Origin: Symbiodinium natans
Lineage: Eukaryota > Sar > Dinophyceae > Suessiales > Symbiodiniaceae
Assembly (NCBI GenBank): GCA_905221605.1
Contig: CAJNDS010001435.1
Location: forward strand, 38,501 to 102,500
Reading direction: 5' to 3'
DNA: 64,000 nt
Shown one piece after another: positions 51,591 through 63,955 of this stretch. Positions within the stretch are counted from its first letter, which is position 1. Each line of letters opens with the position of its first letter. The notes under the pieces were generated by a model. That model did not search any database. It was given only the letters and a program-made list of their open reading frames with translations, and was not told the origin of the DNA. The position numbers and the translations under genes are program-made.

Positions 51591-51725
51591 GCACGGAGGG
51601 CCCAAAATACCGCTTCCCTTGGGTAGTCTACCCCGGGCCTCTCATATGAAAGGGAGAGCCTGGAAAACCCTCGTTTGTACTACAGCCAGCTACATCAAAT
51701 CCTAATCCTAAAGTCCTAAACCCCC

Positions 51726-51776
51726 ACTTTCCTATATGTATATGTCTATATATACATATATATATATATATATATT
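51726..51776. repeat. (TA)n microsatellite
   Basis: TATATATATA with TGTATATGTC lead-in. Confidence 0.9.
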
Positions 51777-51780
51777 CACA

Positions 51781-51906
51781 TGTTGAACACAGTTTGTGGT
51801 CAATCGGCACCGTGTTGAACCCATTCGTGGTCACTCGGACCAGTGCTGAACCAATCTGTGGTCAATCGGCACCCGTGTTTGGCAAATTCCGGTCAATGGC
51901 CACCCT
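51781..51906 (+). repeat. 31-bp tandem repeat
   Basis: Four units starting TGTTGAAC/TGCTGAAC with TGTGGTCAATCGGCACC; the last degenerates into GGCAAATTCCGGTCAATGG, a motif that recurs at 52116. Confidence 0.85.
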
Positions 51907-51922
51907 TGGCGAGCCTGCGTGA

Positions 51923-52121
51923 AGAAGCAAAAAGGCCATTTTGTTGTGGACGTTTCTTTGTCCAGTTAATATTAAGAGGAAGAAGCGCCATTTTGTTACG
52001 GACATTTCTGTGTCCATCGAGTCTATCTCAAGAAGAAAAAGCGCCATATTGTTACGGACATTTCTGTGTCCATCGAGCCCATGCCCAGAAGAAAAAGCGT
52101 CATTTTGTTACGGGCATTCGG
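51923..52121 (+). repeat. 57-bp tandem repeat
   Basis: Four imperfect units with GAAGAAAAAGCGCCATTTTG, TTACGGACATTTCTGTGTCC and ATCGAG. Units near 57 nt keep a plus frame open (KRHFVTDISVS), but no gene is recognised. Confidence 0.85.
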
Positions 52122-52339
52122 CAAATTCCGGTCAACCAGCAATGTATGTTTAGGGCTTTGGGTTCAGGGCCTAAGGTCTAGGGGTTGAGGAGTTTAAGGG
52201 CTTCCTGGGCCTTAGGCCGCTTGAGGATAGGCAGAATTTGAGCTGGCTTGAGGGAATTATATGCAATGTAAAAGAATAATGTGAAACTTCAGATTTTGTT
52301 AGCGTTATGGGATTCTTTTGGTTGGACTTGAGATGCTGA

Positions 52340-52534
52340 ACCCTCAACCCTAAACCCTAAACCCTAAACCCTAAACCCAAATAGAGGCGCCTCGAAGTCT
52401 TTCAGTCGGGCTTCCTTCCTTAGCAGGCAAGGACGCCAGATGCGTTGAGTGCGTCAAACCAAGCTAAGCCCTGAAGAATAATAGGCGTTCAGGGTTAGGG
52501 TTTAGGGTTTTGTCTCGAGGGTTTAGGGTTTAGG
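52340..52534. repeat. Facing heptad tracts
   Basis: C-rich 52340-52380 and G-rich 52494-52534. Confidence 0.85.
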
Positions 52535-54120
52535 ACTTGAAACACATTCCGGGCTTCCAGCTTCAGGACGATGGGGAGAGCTTGTGCTAGCTTAGGCTTC
52601 AGAAGGCCCTGGAAGCCCAACCCCCAACAGTCTTCAGGGCTACAGCCCACCGCCCTCCCTCCTCGACCGAGGCACTCTGCGTAGAGGGCGTCTGCTTGGT
52701 CTTTCGAGGTTTGCAGCTCCTGCATGATCCAGTAAGTTCTGAGATCCACGCCGTAAGAAGGGCTCAACAGCCTAGGCAATTAGGACCCCTATTGCAATTA
52801 TAGTGATCAGCGTAACGTACTTATAACAGTCATTCTATTTCTGAAGGGGTCTGTCTCTGTATAGGGGTCAAACCATGTCTGAGGCGTTTCTTTAGTTTAG
52901 GGGCTTCCTTTTTGCGGCGCTTCGGGTTTAAAGCGAAACCATCTAACCACCGGTTTCACAACCAAAGCCAAAGCTCAACTCCTCCGTTCTCCCCTCAAAC
53001 TGAGAGGTCTCTCGGCCTGCTCCATACATGCCAGATGGCGCTGCGCTGCATCAATTGCCTGCGAGTGCTGAACCCACAACGTTACTGCACACCAGAAACT
53101 TGGATCACGACGACCGCAGCTAGAAACGTGCCTTCTATTTACCTGGCAAACCCCGTGTGTGCCAACTGCTCGCCCCTGCCGCGCGCGCGCGTTGCAGCCC
53201 CAGCACGCCCAAATCGCACAAGTTCTTGCCCCGAAATCTTCAAGCTTTATCTCTTTGGGACCGAATAGGGCCCTTCAAGCGTTCCGAAATGTGGTTCCAG
53301 GTGCTGGCGCGGATCAGCTTGGAGCAGTTGCACATACATGTGAGCTTGTTTGGCTGGGTGGCAACAAATCAGCCTCCAGACTTGCAGGATTTCGATTCTT
53401 GCAACTGGCCTCCGCCTTCTCCAGCCCATTTGCGTACCTCAGGGGTAACATTCAAGGTTTCTGCCTAAGCCTGACGAAGCCGCGACCCATTTTTCATGAA
53501 GTCGGCCTCATACTGTGGCCGCCGCTCTGCCCTAAAGGATCCGTCCCGAACATGTTTGGGCACAAACCATCTTGCAAGGCAAAATCGTTGAGAAAAAATT
53601 GTGGGAACATGCTCAATAGCACAAGCAACGCACCGAGGGTAAAACCAATGTGAGTAAGCACCGCCGCTTTGTGATGCCACTCCAGTGCAGCACCCCTGTG
53701 AATTGTGGAGTGGTGACCTTCCCTGAAAGATGGGGCCTTGCGGAATCTCTGCTAACTCGATGGCTGCCAGGGCGTGCTGTACGAAATCTTATGACGCCAC
53801 GGAGCGGCAACTGAGGGCCTCTCAACGCGTTTTCTGTACCCATTCTGTCTTTGTCGCCGACGGGCAGCAACTGTGGTGTTTGGAGCTGGACTCGGGATTG
53901 GTAACTGTTGGGGCACGTATCGGCTACCGTGTCCTGGGTCTAGAATGGTTCCGAGTCTTCAGCGCTGTAGGTCTTGTAAGCACAACAGCTTCTTTACATA
54001 TTGCCGGGCTTCTGAAGCAGTGCATTCGATCGCTGGAAACGATGCCTTGTGATGACTCGGTGGCATGTATGTGCACCATCTAACGGCCTAAGCATCTCCA
54101 AAACCAGACCCGAAACCGTA
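52535..54120. other. Heptad-free interval with open plus frames
   Basis: About 1.6 kb without telomere-type repeats. Plus frames at 53159-53653 and 53730-54083 are long for the window; only the latter is listed as a candidate. Confidence 0.35.
53730..54083 (+). CDS. Hypothetical protein, single-exon candidate
   Basis: 117 codons from ATG, of ordinary composition (VFVADGQQLWCLELDSGLVT, then GYRVLGLEWFRVFSAVGLV). No domain recognised. It lies in a heptad-free interval, and an upstream open frame at 53159-53653 could belong to it. Confidence 0.3.
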   Translation: MGPCGISANSMAARACCTKSYDATERQLRASQRVFCTHSVFVADGQQLWCLELDSGLVTVGARIGYRVLGLEWFRVFSAVGLVSTTASLHIAGLLKQCIRSLETMPCDDSVACMCTI

Positions 54121-54123
54121 ATC

Positions 54124-54475
54124 TTAGGAGTTTACTTAGGGTTTAGGGCTTAAACCCCAAACCCCAAACCCCAAAGCCCAGACCCCAAACCCTAAACCCC
54201 AAACCCTAAACCCTAAAGCCTAAACCCTAAACCATACCCTGAACTCCCCCCCCCCAAAAAGACCAGTCTCTGGCTCTGGGTTCTGGACAGCGCTTCTTCC
54301 ATCAGCCGCTGGCGCTCCAAAAGGTGGGCATCCCTGGAGGGTAGAGGGTTTAGGGTTTGGGGTTTAGGGTTTGGGGTTTAGGGTTTGGGGTTTAGGGTTT
54401 GGGCTTTAGGGTTTGGGGTTTAGGGTTTAGGGTTTGGGGTTTGGGGTTTAGGGTTTAGGGTTTGGGGGTTAGGGT
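54124..54475. repeat. Heptad-rich segment
   Basis: C-rich CCCTAAA/CCCCAAA 54150-54235 and G-rich alternating TTTAGGG/TTTGGGG 54345-54475, facing away from each other. Confidence 0.9.
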
Positions 54476-54520
54476 TTCCCCCTAATGGTGTCCGTTTGTT
54501 GGGGGTACCAGAAATAGTTT

Positions 54521-54572
54521 GGGTGTGTGTGTGTGTGTGTGTGTGTGTGAGTGTGTTTGTGTGTGTGTGTGG
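54521..54572 (+). repeat. (GT)n microsatellite
   Basis: About 50 bp of GT with GA and TT interruptions. Confidence 0.95.
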
Positions 54573-55250
54573 GGTACTATTCTAGGGGCCTGCGTGTGGA
54601 GAGCAGGCGTGCGTGTCTCCGACCAGCAGAGGCTAGAGCTGACATCGTCCAAACCTCTTTGGGCCAGTTGTGGCTCACTGACCAAACAGCCGTGTACATC
54701 CGATCATCCAGTAGTGCGTCTCAGCCTTTAAGCAAGCTAGGCCTCAACACCTAGTGATCCCAAGGATTCGTTTGAGGTCATTCAAGAAAATTGAGTTATA
54801 TAACAATCAAGCACCACAAGTGCACCCACAAGTCCACTGCAGGAAGACTCTTCAGAGCACCTAAAGCCCAAATTCCTCAAAATCAGGACACCTCACACTG
54901 ACATTCTATACCGCCGGCGCCCCATCTTTACTTTTCAGACCCAGATTTTGGAAGCTTTTGTCACCCGGAGTGTTTCCGGTTGAGGAATTCCCTTTGGTTT
55001 CCCAAGCTCACCCTGAACCCTAAACCATTTTTGGGCCACGGACTTTGGAGGCTGCGGGCAAACATGCATTTCTCAGAAGTCACATCACGCAATCTGACGC
55101 AAATAAACCCTAAACCCTAAACCCTAAACCCTAAACCCTAAAGCTCTGAAGCCAGTGTGAGAGGTGCGAGATGGTCGGAGGCCTCATGTTGGCCTCCGAG
55201 CGCATCTTCGCCTCCAGCTCACGCCTCGCATCTTGGGGGTTTAGGGTTTA
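54573..55250. other. No supported gene
   Basis: C-rich array at 55106-55143; otherwise nothing recognised. Confidence 0.4.
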
Positions 55251-55251
55251 A

Positions 55252-55478
55252 CCCCAAGAGCCCAATACCTTGGGATGTTCCCCTTCTCATAACGGTCCTT
55301 AATCGGGAACTATCGTACCCCTTATTATAATCCCTATGAAGGACTGCTAGTAGAAGTGGGAACATCCCAACCAATACCCCTTAACTAAGGACCATTCCTT
55401 GAACCTTAACCAAGATTAAGGATCCCCATATTCATTTAAGGTCATATTCCTTAGTCAAGGGGTATTGGGCTCTTTGGG
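55252..55478. mobile_element. Family E palindromic element interrupted by family B
   Basis: The left arm CCCCAAGAGCCCAATACC and the arm after the insertion pair with GGGGTATTGGGCTCTTTGGG at the right. The family B element at 55270-55370 sits within the left terminal repeat. Confidence 0.75.
55270..55370. mobile_element. Family B element nested in family E
   Basis: TTGGGATGTTC to GAACATCCCAA, 101 bp, flanked by perfect 8-bp duplications CCAATACC (55262-55269 and 55371-55378). Removing it and one duplication restores the family E terminus. Confidence 0.85.
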
Positions 55479-57795
55479 AAGGTTTAGGGATTGAAGGCTG
55501 GGCTTGGGGTGTGTTGGGGTTCAGGGTGTGGGTTGAAGGGATACATGGCTCGAAATTCGGGCTTGCTCTTGGGTCGAGCTCTGAATTAGGGACAACCTTC
55601 AGGGAGGGAGTTCACAGTACTATATACTAGGCCTGTATATTGGGGTATATAAGGTCACTAGGTTTGGCACTCAAAGCGTACAGGAACGTGTCCAAAACCC
55701 TCAACTGTGTGTGCAGACTTCCTTGCGCTTGAACTGACGGATATGCGCCTGCACCTCGCTACAGACATCATGGGCCCTCAAGGTTGCTCTTGTAGGCTGC
55801 CGAAGCTTTGCACCGAACCAAACACCGAAAGCATCTGAAAAGCCCTAAACCCGAAAACCCGCAACTGTCAGGGCCCGTGGCGTCCGTGTCTCCGCAGCAG
55901 CCCGGACCTCTGTGATTCGGCGTTCCTGGCTGAGAGAAGCTGGGAAATTCGTTGAACAAAAAACCTCTTGTGTGGCCACCCACCTAGCCAATCAGGCTTA
56001 TCATGGAGGGTCAAAAATACGCTTCTACTTGGCCTTGGTACAAAAATGTGAGAAATTAGGCTCAGCTTATCTCTATGAATATCTTCGGGACCTTCTCTTG
56101 CTCCTTTCCTGCTTCGTGGTCCTCCTTTAGAGGAACTGGGGGTTCCCAGGTTCGACACAGCTCCTGCTGTCGGTCTTCGCCCGCGCATGCGCAGACAACG
56201 GGGGTTTGCGAAATTCTAGGCACCCTGTTTCAGGTTTTGTTTTACGAAGGAATACATTCTTGGGAGACTTAGGGATTCCCCTGTTTGGGGAAATGCCCAT
56301 TTGATTGTTGCGCTTCACTTGTGGTTGGCACCTGCCTAGAAGGAAAAGCTTGCCGCTTGGGGGCTCTTCAGGAATCCAATCGGATTTTGGACGCCCTGTT
56401 TGCAAAGCCTTGGATTCGGCATCACCCATCGCCCGAAAGACTTCACTATAACTCCGTAAACCCGCGGCCTCTCACATTGCATAGAGGACGGGTGGGGGGA
56501 GGAGAACCGTTCTAAACGCAAAGCCCAATATTCACCAAACAATTGCCTCCCGTGCTCTCGCAGCCACGACATCTTCGTGAGCACGCTTCCTGGCAAAGCC
56601 CTACATACCACCTCTGCTCTGAGTTGTATTGCTTGGTGGTCTCTTTAAGTAGGGTTTTTGTTTTGTAGGGGGTTCTCATTAGGGTATCTAGGGGCTATAT
56701 TAAGGCATAAGGGTAACAGATAAAGAGGCCACCGGCCATTATAAGCTCTGAGGGTTCTTGGTATATTTCTGCCCCGATGCCGACAAACTACAGGCACAAA
56801 GCCGTATAGGATGGTGGGCAGATGGAGAGGCAACACTATCGCTGTTCACTCTCTATTCGCAGCCACCTGAAAAACATTGAGCCCAAAGAACACCGCAACC
56901 CCCACCCAAACCGACCTTCTGCAAATGTAGACATCAACCGACCTGCTGCAAATGTAGGCATCCGTTAGTATAAGTTATGATGTTCTAGCCCTATTGTACC
57001 ATGATACGACTTATGCTAGTACTTTATTGTTCACTCATACCATTCTCGTAGTATATTATTCTGCTAGACTATTTCTACCATGAAAATATTACATCGTTGT
57101 GTTTTACTTGTTATACCAATCGAGTACTATCTTAGTTGTCCAGTAACCTGGATGAATTGAAGGTCGACCTTTGGGACTATAAGGGGATTATACTACCCCA
57201 AAAGGGTTAAAGGTTACCTACTCTACTACTAAGTTATAATATCGCAGTATTCCTATATTTCCTCGGAAGCAAGCCAAGAGCTTGGGATCCGAGCTGGACG
57301 AGATCCACGAGCTCGTGAGCCTCCCTGGGGCTTCAGCGGATGTGCATGGCTTCGATGGCGCTTCGAGTTGATGTAGGGTTTAGGGTTTAGGGTATAGGGC
57401 TTCATCTTGAGACCAAGAGAAGGAGCAGGGCTATCGAAGCACTTCTCGCGCTGAAGGCCTCGCACTAGCCTCATGTTCCAAGGCAAGACTCAACAGTCAG
57501 GGAGGATACTTTGGTTTTGGAGATTCGTGGTTGAGGGGGTGATGGAAAAACTCAAGTGAAACACAATGGAAACCACAATCAAAGCCTCAGAAGTCCATCT
57601 GTTTCAATTGCCTCTCCGTGGGGGTTTCCAGCAGTTCAATCCCACATTCTAGATCGGGCCTTGGCCTGCTGAATTTGTCGCCAAGAAGACTACTGCCCTC
57701 GATGCAATCCTGAACTTCAAGAAGACATCGGGAGCTCCTAAACAGGAGTGGGTCAGTTCAGGTCGAAGTAACGAGGAGCCGATTTTGACAAGAGC
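55479..57795. other. No supported gene
   Basis: Frames at 55868-56188 (minus), 55912-56130 and 56285-56515 (plus) have no recognised domain. An AT-rich stretch at 56960-57240 contains the imperfect inverted repeat AGTATAAGTTATGAT / ATGATACGACTTATGCT. Heptads at 57374-57400. Confidence 0.4.
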
Positions 57796-57903
57796 TTGGC
57801 AACCTTATGGGAACTCAAAAGTAGGGTTCTAAGTGCCCTAGATGTGTTGTTGGCATACTTCTAACAACTTCTAAGCCTATCTTCAACATATGAACCTCCC
57901 AGT
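57796..57903. mobile_element. Decayed family C element
   Basis: AAAAGTAGGGTTCTAAGTGC, GGCATACTTCTAACAACTTC and ATATGAACCTCCCAGTG match family C; the left end is degenerate. Confidence 0.5.
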
Positions 57904-58802
57904 GGACATGTCTAGAAGATGCTTCTGGAGTTTTATTGTCCAGAGGCCAGCCCCGCTGGCCTCACTCGCTCCTGTTCCGCGGCGAGCTCTACTCGATGCC
58001 GCTTTTCGGCTTCCTGCTTGGGACAGTTTGGGGCCGGTTTAGGGTTTAGGGTTTAGGGTCTTGCGGCTGAAAAAGGAGGGTTAGGAAGGGTGTTTTGTTT
58101 TGCCACCGGTCTAGCATTGCTCCATGGGATTCGTGCGGAGAAAGCCAAAGGATGAGATGTCAGACTCCGCCCAAATTGAGTAGCCCAAAGTCAGAAAATC
58201 ACTCAGAGCAGTCTCAGAAAGTACTGGCAGCACTCACGAGTAAGCGAAACCCACGTTCGTAAGGGTTTAGGGTTCTTAGGGGATTTCTCTGCAACCCTGA
58301 GCCCTGTGCTTAAACCCCCTGCATCCCATTTGCGATTCCTTGCCATGAGGCTTTGCTACTACTCGTGGTATGTGCAAGCCCAGTGTGGAAACTTTCATCC
58401 GGTACCTCCTTTCGGGCCTCCGGTTTGAGTACATCTGCATGCCTGCTGTGCTGGCCTCCAATTCCACTGCAGCCTCTCTTCGCACCTGCCGCAGACAATG
58501 GCTTCGGGTGTGCTTAGGTCACCTGTGATCTACAGCCTCTACACCATGGTCTTCCTCCTGGACTCCTTGCCCTAAACCCAAAGGTCTGATCAAGCCTCAA
58601 GCTCTTCAACCCTAACACCCCAAATCCCCTTCCGCACCCAGGACTCTGCTGGCCCTACGCCTCGAAACTGTACTTAAAGCCGAGACCTGCTGTGTGAGGC
58701 CTCACACCAAAAGCTGACTTTCGTGCGGCCAGGCGCTTGTCGCACGTTGCAATGTCGTGACATCTTGCACTCCGAACAATGTAGGCGCAAAAGCCGATGC
58801 CC
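57904..58802. other. No supported gene
   Basis: Heptads at 58038-58060 and around 58262. A minus frame at 58276-58498 was not accepted. Confidence 0.4.
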
Positions 58803-59127
58803 TCAACCCTAAACCCTAATTAAACCCTAAACCCTAAACCCTAAACCCTAAACCCTAAACCCTAAACCCTAAACCCTAAACCCTAAACCCTAAGTTCATC
58901 CTGGCCTGGGCTACTTGCTCCGTCTGCCTCTGCCGCTCCAGGAGCTGCGCAGTCCGCTCCTCGCTTTTTTGGGGGGACTTCGCGGCTTTGGCTGTGAAAA
59001 AAATCAGGCCGGGTAGGGTTTAGGGTTTCGGGTTTAGGGTTTCGGGTTAGGGTTTAGGGTTTAGGGTTTAGGGTGTAGGGTTAGGGTGTGGGGTTTAGGG
59101 TTTAGGGTGTAGGGTTTAGGGTTCAGG
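58803..59127. repeat. Heptad-rich segment
   Basis: Thirteen C-rich heptads at 58803-58892 and a degenerate G-rich array at 59014-59127. Confidence 0.9.
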
Positions 59128-61640
59128 GATAGAAAGATGGACAGATAGGTCGGTAGATAGGGGGAGCTTGCATGCTTATCGTACTCTATAGCGATCGACT
59201 GAGCGACTCGATAAGTATACGGGAAGGCAGAGCAGTCAGATAGCTGGATCGTGGATAAACGCATTTTTGGGTAAATGTTCCTGCTTTTGGGTCCGGGAAT
59301 TATGTGGCGTTCCTGCAGAAAGACCCATTTTTGTTGCACAAAGTTACGGGGCCATGATGGGGCAGGTCAAGACAAAATCGCACCCCTCTGGCCTCGTCCA
59401 GCATCGACTGAAGTCGTCGGATCTTCTCCTGCCAAGTACTCTTCGCCCCTGAACCCTAAACCCTAAACCCTGAACCCCAAACCCCAAGCCCTAAACCCTA
59501 AGTGGCCGCGATGTGGCGGAAAATTGCGGCGAACTCATGTGAAACACATGCTGTGCTTTGTTTAAGCACCGTTGACCAGGAGCTCTACAAGTGCCTCTGG
59601 GCTGCACTGAAAAAATAACTCATAGTATTCAGTTTTCCTTTATGGTCTCTTTCTAAGTATACTATACAAACCCTCCCAAACCCGATTTTAACTATTCAGG
59701 CCCCTATATTACGATAAAACACATGGCTTCTCAGATCCCACTCTGCAGCTGCATGTTACGATTGCTGTGATGTACCGCAAACCGCGGCTGCCGCTGCTTG
59801 AACTTGACACCACCCCTCTGTGCACGGGCTGTAAGCACTCCGCAGGGTGATGCTTCCCAAGCACCCGTTATTCTGTGCTGGGCCTTCATCCTACGCAAAA
59901 GCAGCTCATAAAGTCAAACTGTTGCCATCTAGACTCTAGTGCATCTCTCCGGCTTGAGCTGCAAGCACATCTCTACTATCTATAGCTTTGGAGACCTCAT
60001 CCCCACTTGTGAATTCCCCACACACTTGTGTCATCTCACGAAGATATGGGGAAACCTTAAACCCAGCAAAACATCCGGTCCTCCATTTCTTGGAGCTTCT
60101 TGGCTGTTGCCCAGTGGTAGTCTTGAACCTCTGGCCAAGCTCTGCTCCGGCTTCTCAGTGGCTTCACACGATGCTCTTTGATACTCCCACAATCCCTGCC
60201 AGAAAGGACACGTCTCGACTTTGACGCCGACTGCCATGCCCACTAACCCTAAACCCTAAACCCTGAACCCTAAACCCTAAACCCTAAAACCCTAAAACCC
60301 TGAACCCTAACCCTTAAAAACAATACATCCGTGCGTCCATGGCCTGGCGCCGGGCATGCTCCTCCGCCTCCTCCGCCTTGCGCCTCATGGGTGTATCGGC
60401 TTTTGGCCAGTTAAGGGCTTCGGCGGTGTCACCTCATTTGGGTTTAGGGTTCAGGGTTCAGGGTTTAGGGTTTAGGGTTTAGGGGTGATCAAAGAAAAGC
60501 TCAAACAATGCGACTTGGGAGCGGAGGGCGTATGGTGGGCTGTACTTGTGTTGCTAGGCTGCTAGATCTTTCCTTGCCAGTTGCGTCTCATCACCTGACG
60601 CCATTTCAGCCTGAAACCAACAAAGTCTGCAACCGAGACGCGAAAGACTCAACCCGAAACGGCCTAAGAAACAAGCCTAAGTCCTAGACCCAAAAAACCC
60701 CAAAACCCTAAACCCTCAACCACTTGGGGGGCTCATCGGTGCCTAGTCTTTGTGGGAAGAAGGGCCTGGGTCCAATGACCTGCGCCCTGTATCTACCTCC
60801 TGCTTTTGTAGAGTCTCGGGACCTTGAGACATGTTAGTTCTATGGGGATTACACAGAGATTCGGGTTCGTAGCGTTTCGGTCGCTATTCCGAATCAAGCC
60901 CAGAAATGCTGGCAGACACAACTGCCACGCTGTCTCTTTTGCTGTAGTGTACCAAGCTGCTTGGCCCCTGCTTTTGCAAAGGCGCAGAGCTCACATCTGA
61001 CACGAAGAGGTGCCTAAAAGTGCAAACCAAACAGACCCCTTTGCAACTCGAACAATGTGTCAGTTTTTCGCCGCATGGTCCCTGTCATGCGATGAGTCTT
61101 TAGTCTCTCACATAGTAATCGTACAAGACTGCCCGGCACTGTGGTGTGATATAACACGCAAGCCCGTCCCATGGATTCCCTAACCCTAAACCCTAAACCC
61201 TGAACCCTGAACCCTGAACCCTAAACCCTAAACCCTAAACCCTAAGGGGGGGCTGGCTCTTCTCATCCTTCAGTCGAGTCCACTCTGCTTCGAGTGTTGC
61301 TTCTGGTCTTTTTGGCCTGCGATGTCGGTCTATAGACACTAGACATAACTAGCCTGAATTAGCGATGCGAGGGTCTCGCACGCCTGGGACATGTGCCTGT
61401 ATACTAAATGAGCAACTTCATTGTAGCTTCATGCTCAGGGAAGCGCGCAGCACTTTTGGCTGAGCGCTCGCTTGTTGGAGCCTGATTTGTTCCCTTAGAC
61501 TTGTCGGAACAGCCCCTGGAACAAATCGTTGGTCCAGTTAAACGCCGCGGAGCAAGAACCGCGGGCCGTGTTAATTAGTTGTGCTTCGCTTCGGGATCAT
61601 TCAGTCATGACAGCCGCTGACACCAAGCATTCTCTGTACG
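59128..61640. other. No supported gene
   Basis: Heptad tracts lie at 59450-59500, 60244-60318, 60438-60485, 60700-60716 and 61177-61245. Frames at 59939-60224 have no domain. Confidence 0.4.
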
Positions 61641-61850
61641 ATGCATCGCCGCACAAGGAAGAAGCAGGGCAGGGCTCTTCTACGAGCAGCATTCTCGACG
61701 CAATGTGAAGTAGATGTAAATCCAACTTTTGCTGCTGCCATTAGACCAGCCCCGTTTCCTTACAAGCCACTGGACACCACAACTGCTCATGGGCAGCACC
61801 AGAACAACCGCAAGTCTGAGGGCAGACCTGGGCTCCCAGTTCAGGGCTTA
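61641..61850 (+). CDS. Possible exon, hypothetical
   Basis: Plus frame of about 70 codons from ATG (KKQGRALLRAAFSTQCEVDV) running into an AAT-rich satellite. No domain recognised. Confidence 0.2.
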
Positions 61851-61856
61851 AGGCAT

Positions 61857-61963
61857 AATATTGACAATATTAATAATATTAATACTATTCATACTATTCG
61901 TAATATTAATAATACTAATAATATTAATTATATGAATAATATTAGCAATACTAATAAAATAAC
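61857..61963 (+). repeat. (AAT)n-type AT-rich array
   Basis: About 100 bp of AATATT and ACTATTC triplet-like units; the open frame through it gives Asn/Ile repeats and is probably an artefact. Confidence 0.85.
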
Positions 61964-62197
61964 TAAGAGGTTCGGAAATGGTAGCACGCCTGGCTTGTTT
62001 TCAGGTAGGGTCGACTCTTGGCTGCCAAAAAATGCCACAACCACATGCGACCCTGGTGGTCATGATCAGGAAGTTCTGGGAAACATCCTCGCACCTGTTT
62101 CAACGTGGGGGGGTATATGCCTGTGGGAAGTGCATCTCCTGTGGTGCAAACCCATAGGGACATAACAACTTTCCAAGTAGGACCTTCAGATTGTAAC

Positions 62198-62360
62198 CCC
62201 TAAACCTAAACCCTAAAACCTAAACCTTAAACCCTAAAGCATAAGCAGCAGCACTCCTCACCACTGCCTAAACCCTAAACCCTAAACCCTAAACCCTAAA
62301 CCCTAAACCCTAAACCCTAAACCCTAAACCCTAAACCCTAAACCCTAAACCCTAGACCTT
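62198..62360 (-). repeat. CCCTAAA arrays
   Basis: Tract 62198-62238 and thirteen clean C-rich heptads at 62270-62360. Confidence 0.95.
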
Positions 62361-62475
62361 AACCCCCCTCCCCCCCCCCCCAATTGCATCCGAGGGTGCC
62401 AGGGAGGCAGGCCGAGAGGTGCCAGGCTTCGGTTTCTGGGAGGCGCAAGGAGATTTTGGCTCAGGGCGTCCCGGC

Positions 62476-62612
62476 AGGGTTTGGGGTTTAGGGTTTAGGG
62501 TTTGGGGTTTAGGGTTTGGGTTTCGGGTTTGGGGTTTAGGGTTTGGGGTTTCGGGTTTGGGGTTTAGGGTTTGGGGTTTAGGGTTGGGGTTTAGGGTTTG
62601 GGGTTTAGGGCG
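62476..62612 (+). repeat. Alternating TTTAGGG/TTTGGGG array
   Basis: About 20 G-rich units, many TTTGGGG. With the C-rich array at 62270 it is back-to-back. Confidence 0.95.
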
Positions 62613-63033
62613 GCTTTGGGTTTACGCAACTACCGACCCAGTGCAAGAGTTTCCTAGCAGCGACTGCCCCCCCAGAAAACTGCGCGGCAAAACGGGCCTG
62701 GCAGATCCGAGAAATCGGGCTGCAATAGAACATGAAGCCAAAGTGTGTGGGGTGACTTCAAGGCTTCGTGTGGCTGCAGTTGGCGCGGCGATCTCAAAAA
62801 CCAAAAGGTTTTGGAGCATGCTTTATGAAGGTTCCCAGAGTAGGAGTGTCAAACCCAAGCAATCGCCTGTCCCCGCCTCCAACCCTAAAACGCGGGGAGG
62901 GGCGGCCACAGCCCTATGTGTGACAGGCAAGCTCTCTACACCCCGAGACACAAGGAAGAGCCTTCACAAAAGGGTCGAGAAGTCGGGCCTAGCAATCGCC
63001 TCAGGCTCCCGGCACTTATCACCCACCCCATGA
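62613..63033 (+). CDS. Possible exon, hypothetical protein
   Basis: After the heptad array a plus frame stays open for about 140 codons (RKLRGKTGLADPRNRAAIEH, then KVCGVTSRLRVAAVGAA), Lys/Arg-rich. No acceptor stands out and no family is recognised. Confidence 0.3.
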
Positions 63034-63379
63034 AGGTACATTGGAGGAACAGCTCGGCTTCCTTTCCCCCAGCAGAGTCTGGTTCAAAGTTCGCATGGAA
63101 CCCAAGGGGCACCCGAAAGCTGCTTGAAGCGTGAAAACTTGTCTGCCAGCAACCATAAGAAACACCATCCAACAACAGTCTACAATGAACCTCTGCCCCG
63201 GTTATCTTTTCGGAAGGGCGGTCAATTCATTCATGATACCTCGTTCGTACAAATGATTGTGTAAGGTGGCTTTTCGAAGATCGACGAATCGAAGACACAT
63301 GGCGTAGTAGAAGCCTTGTCCAGAATATTCCCACTACAAATCTACTCAAAGCTGCCCCGATTCTTTTGATTTGGAGCCT
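63034..63379. other. No supported gene
   Basis: Nothing recognisable on either strand. Confidence 0.4.
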
Positions 63380-63464
63380 CCCTGGAGGTTCATGAGTAGC
63401 TATAAGATATAAGTAAGGTTGTAGGTACCCAGTCAACCTACTTATAACCCTACTTCAAAGAACC
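63380..63464. mobile_element. Family C element, right-truncated
   Basis: CTGGAGGTTCATGAGTAGCT at the left and ACTTATAACCCTACTT at the right; the right terminus is missing. Confidence 0.55.
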
Positions 63465-63955
63465 CACTGCGTCAAGCTTCGCACACCGTGTCGCGGATCC
63501 AGCTTTCGGTGTCAAGGAAGGAGCAATTGCCTGCAGCTGCAAAACTTTTTACCGGGGAGTTTCAAAAAGTGCCCCTTTTGGGGGGGACCGTGGATAAGGA
63601 GTCTCAATACAGAAAATGGCGACTGACTATATGGGGACCTCATAGACGCCACATGTCATGTTGGTGAGGTAGGATCGTCTGTGCCCATCTTCTCTTCCAT
63701 GCCACCACGCATCTGAAAAAGGAACTCCAAACTGTGATCCATGAAGCATACAGTAATTACGCCTTTTCTGAAGTCCCCAGCAGATCAATCCCCCTGCGAC
63801 ATATGATCCGGCGACTCATCGGATGCGCGCACCTGCTGCGCCGCTCAACGCGAACTTCATCATGGCGTTGTCCTCTTGCCACCTAAGCCGAACCGCGTGA
63901 TGCTGAGGACTACCAACCTAAGCCGAGGTGTACTGGGGCCTAGTCTAAAGACACC
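63465..63955. other. No supported gene
   Basis: Nothing recognisable on either strand. Confidence 0.4.

Noticed and set aside
51781..52121. CRISPR-like direct repeats
   Set aside because: Units are contiguous tandem repeats without unique spacers and the context is eukaryotic.
61857..61963. Asn/Ile-rich protein segment
   Set aside because: Explained by an AAT-type satellite; no flanking domain supports translation.
62450..62466. Relict dinoflagellate spliced leader (GATTTTGGCTCAGG)
   Set aside because: Eleven bases match the spliced-leader 3' part, but the upstream half does not match and no retrocopied exon follows; chance is plausible.
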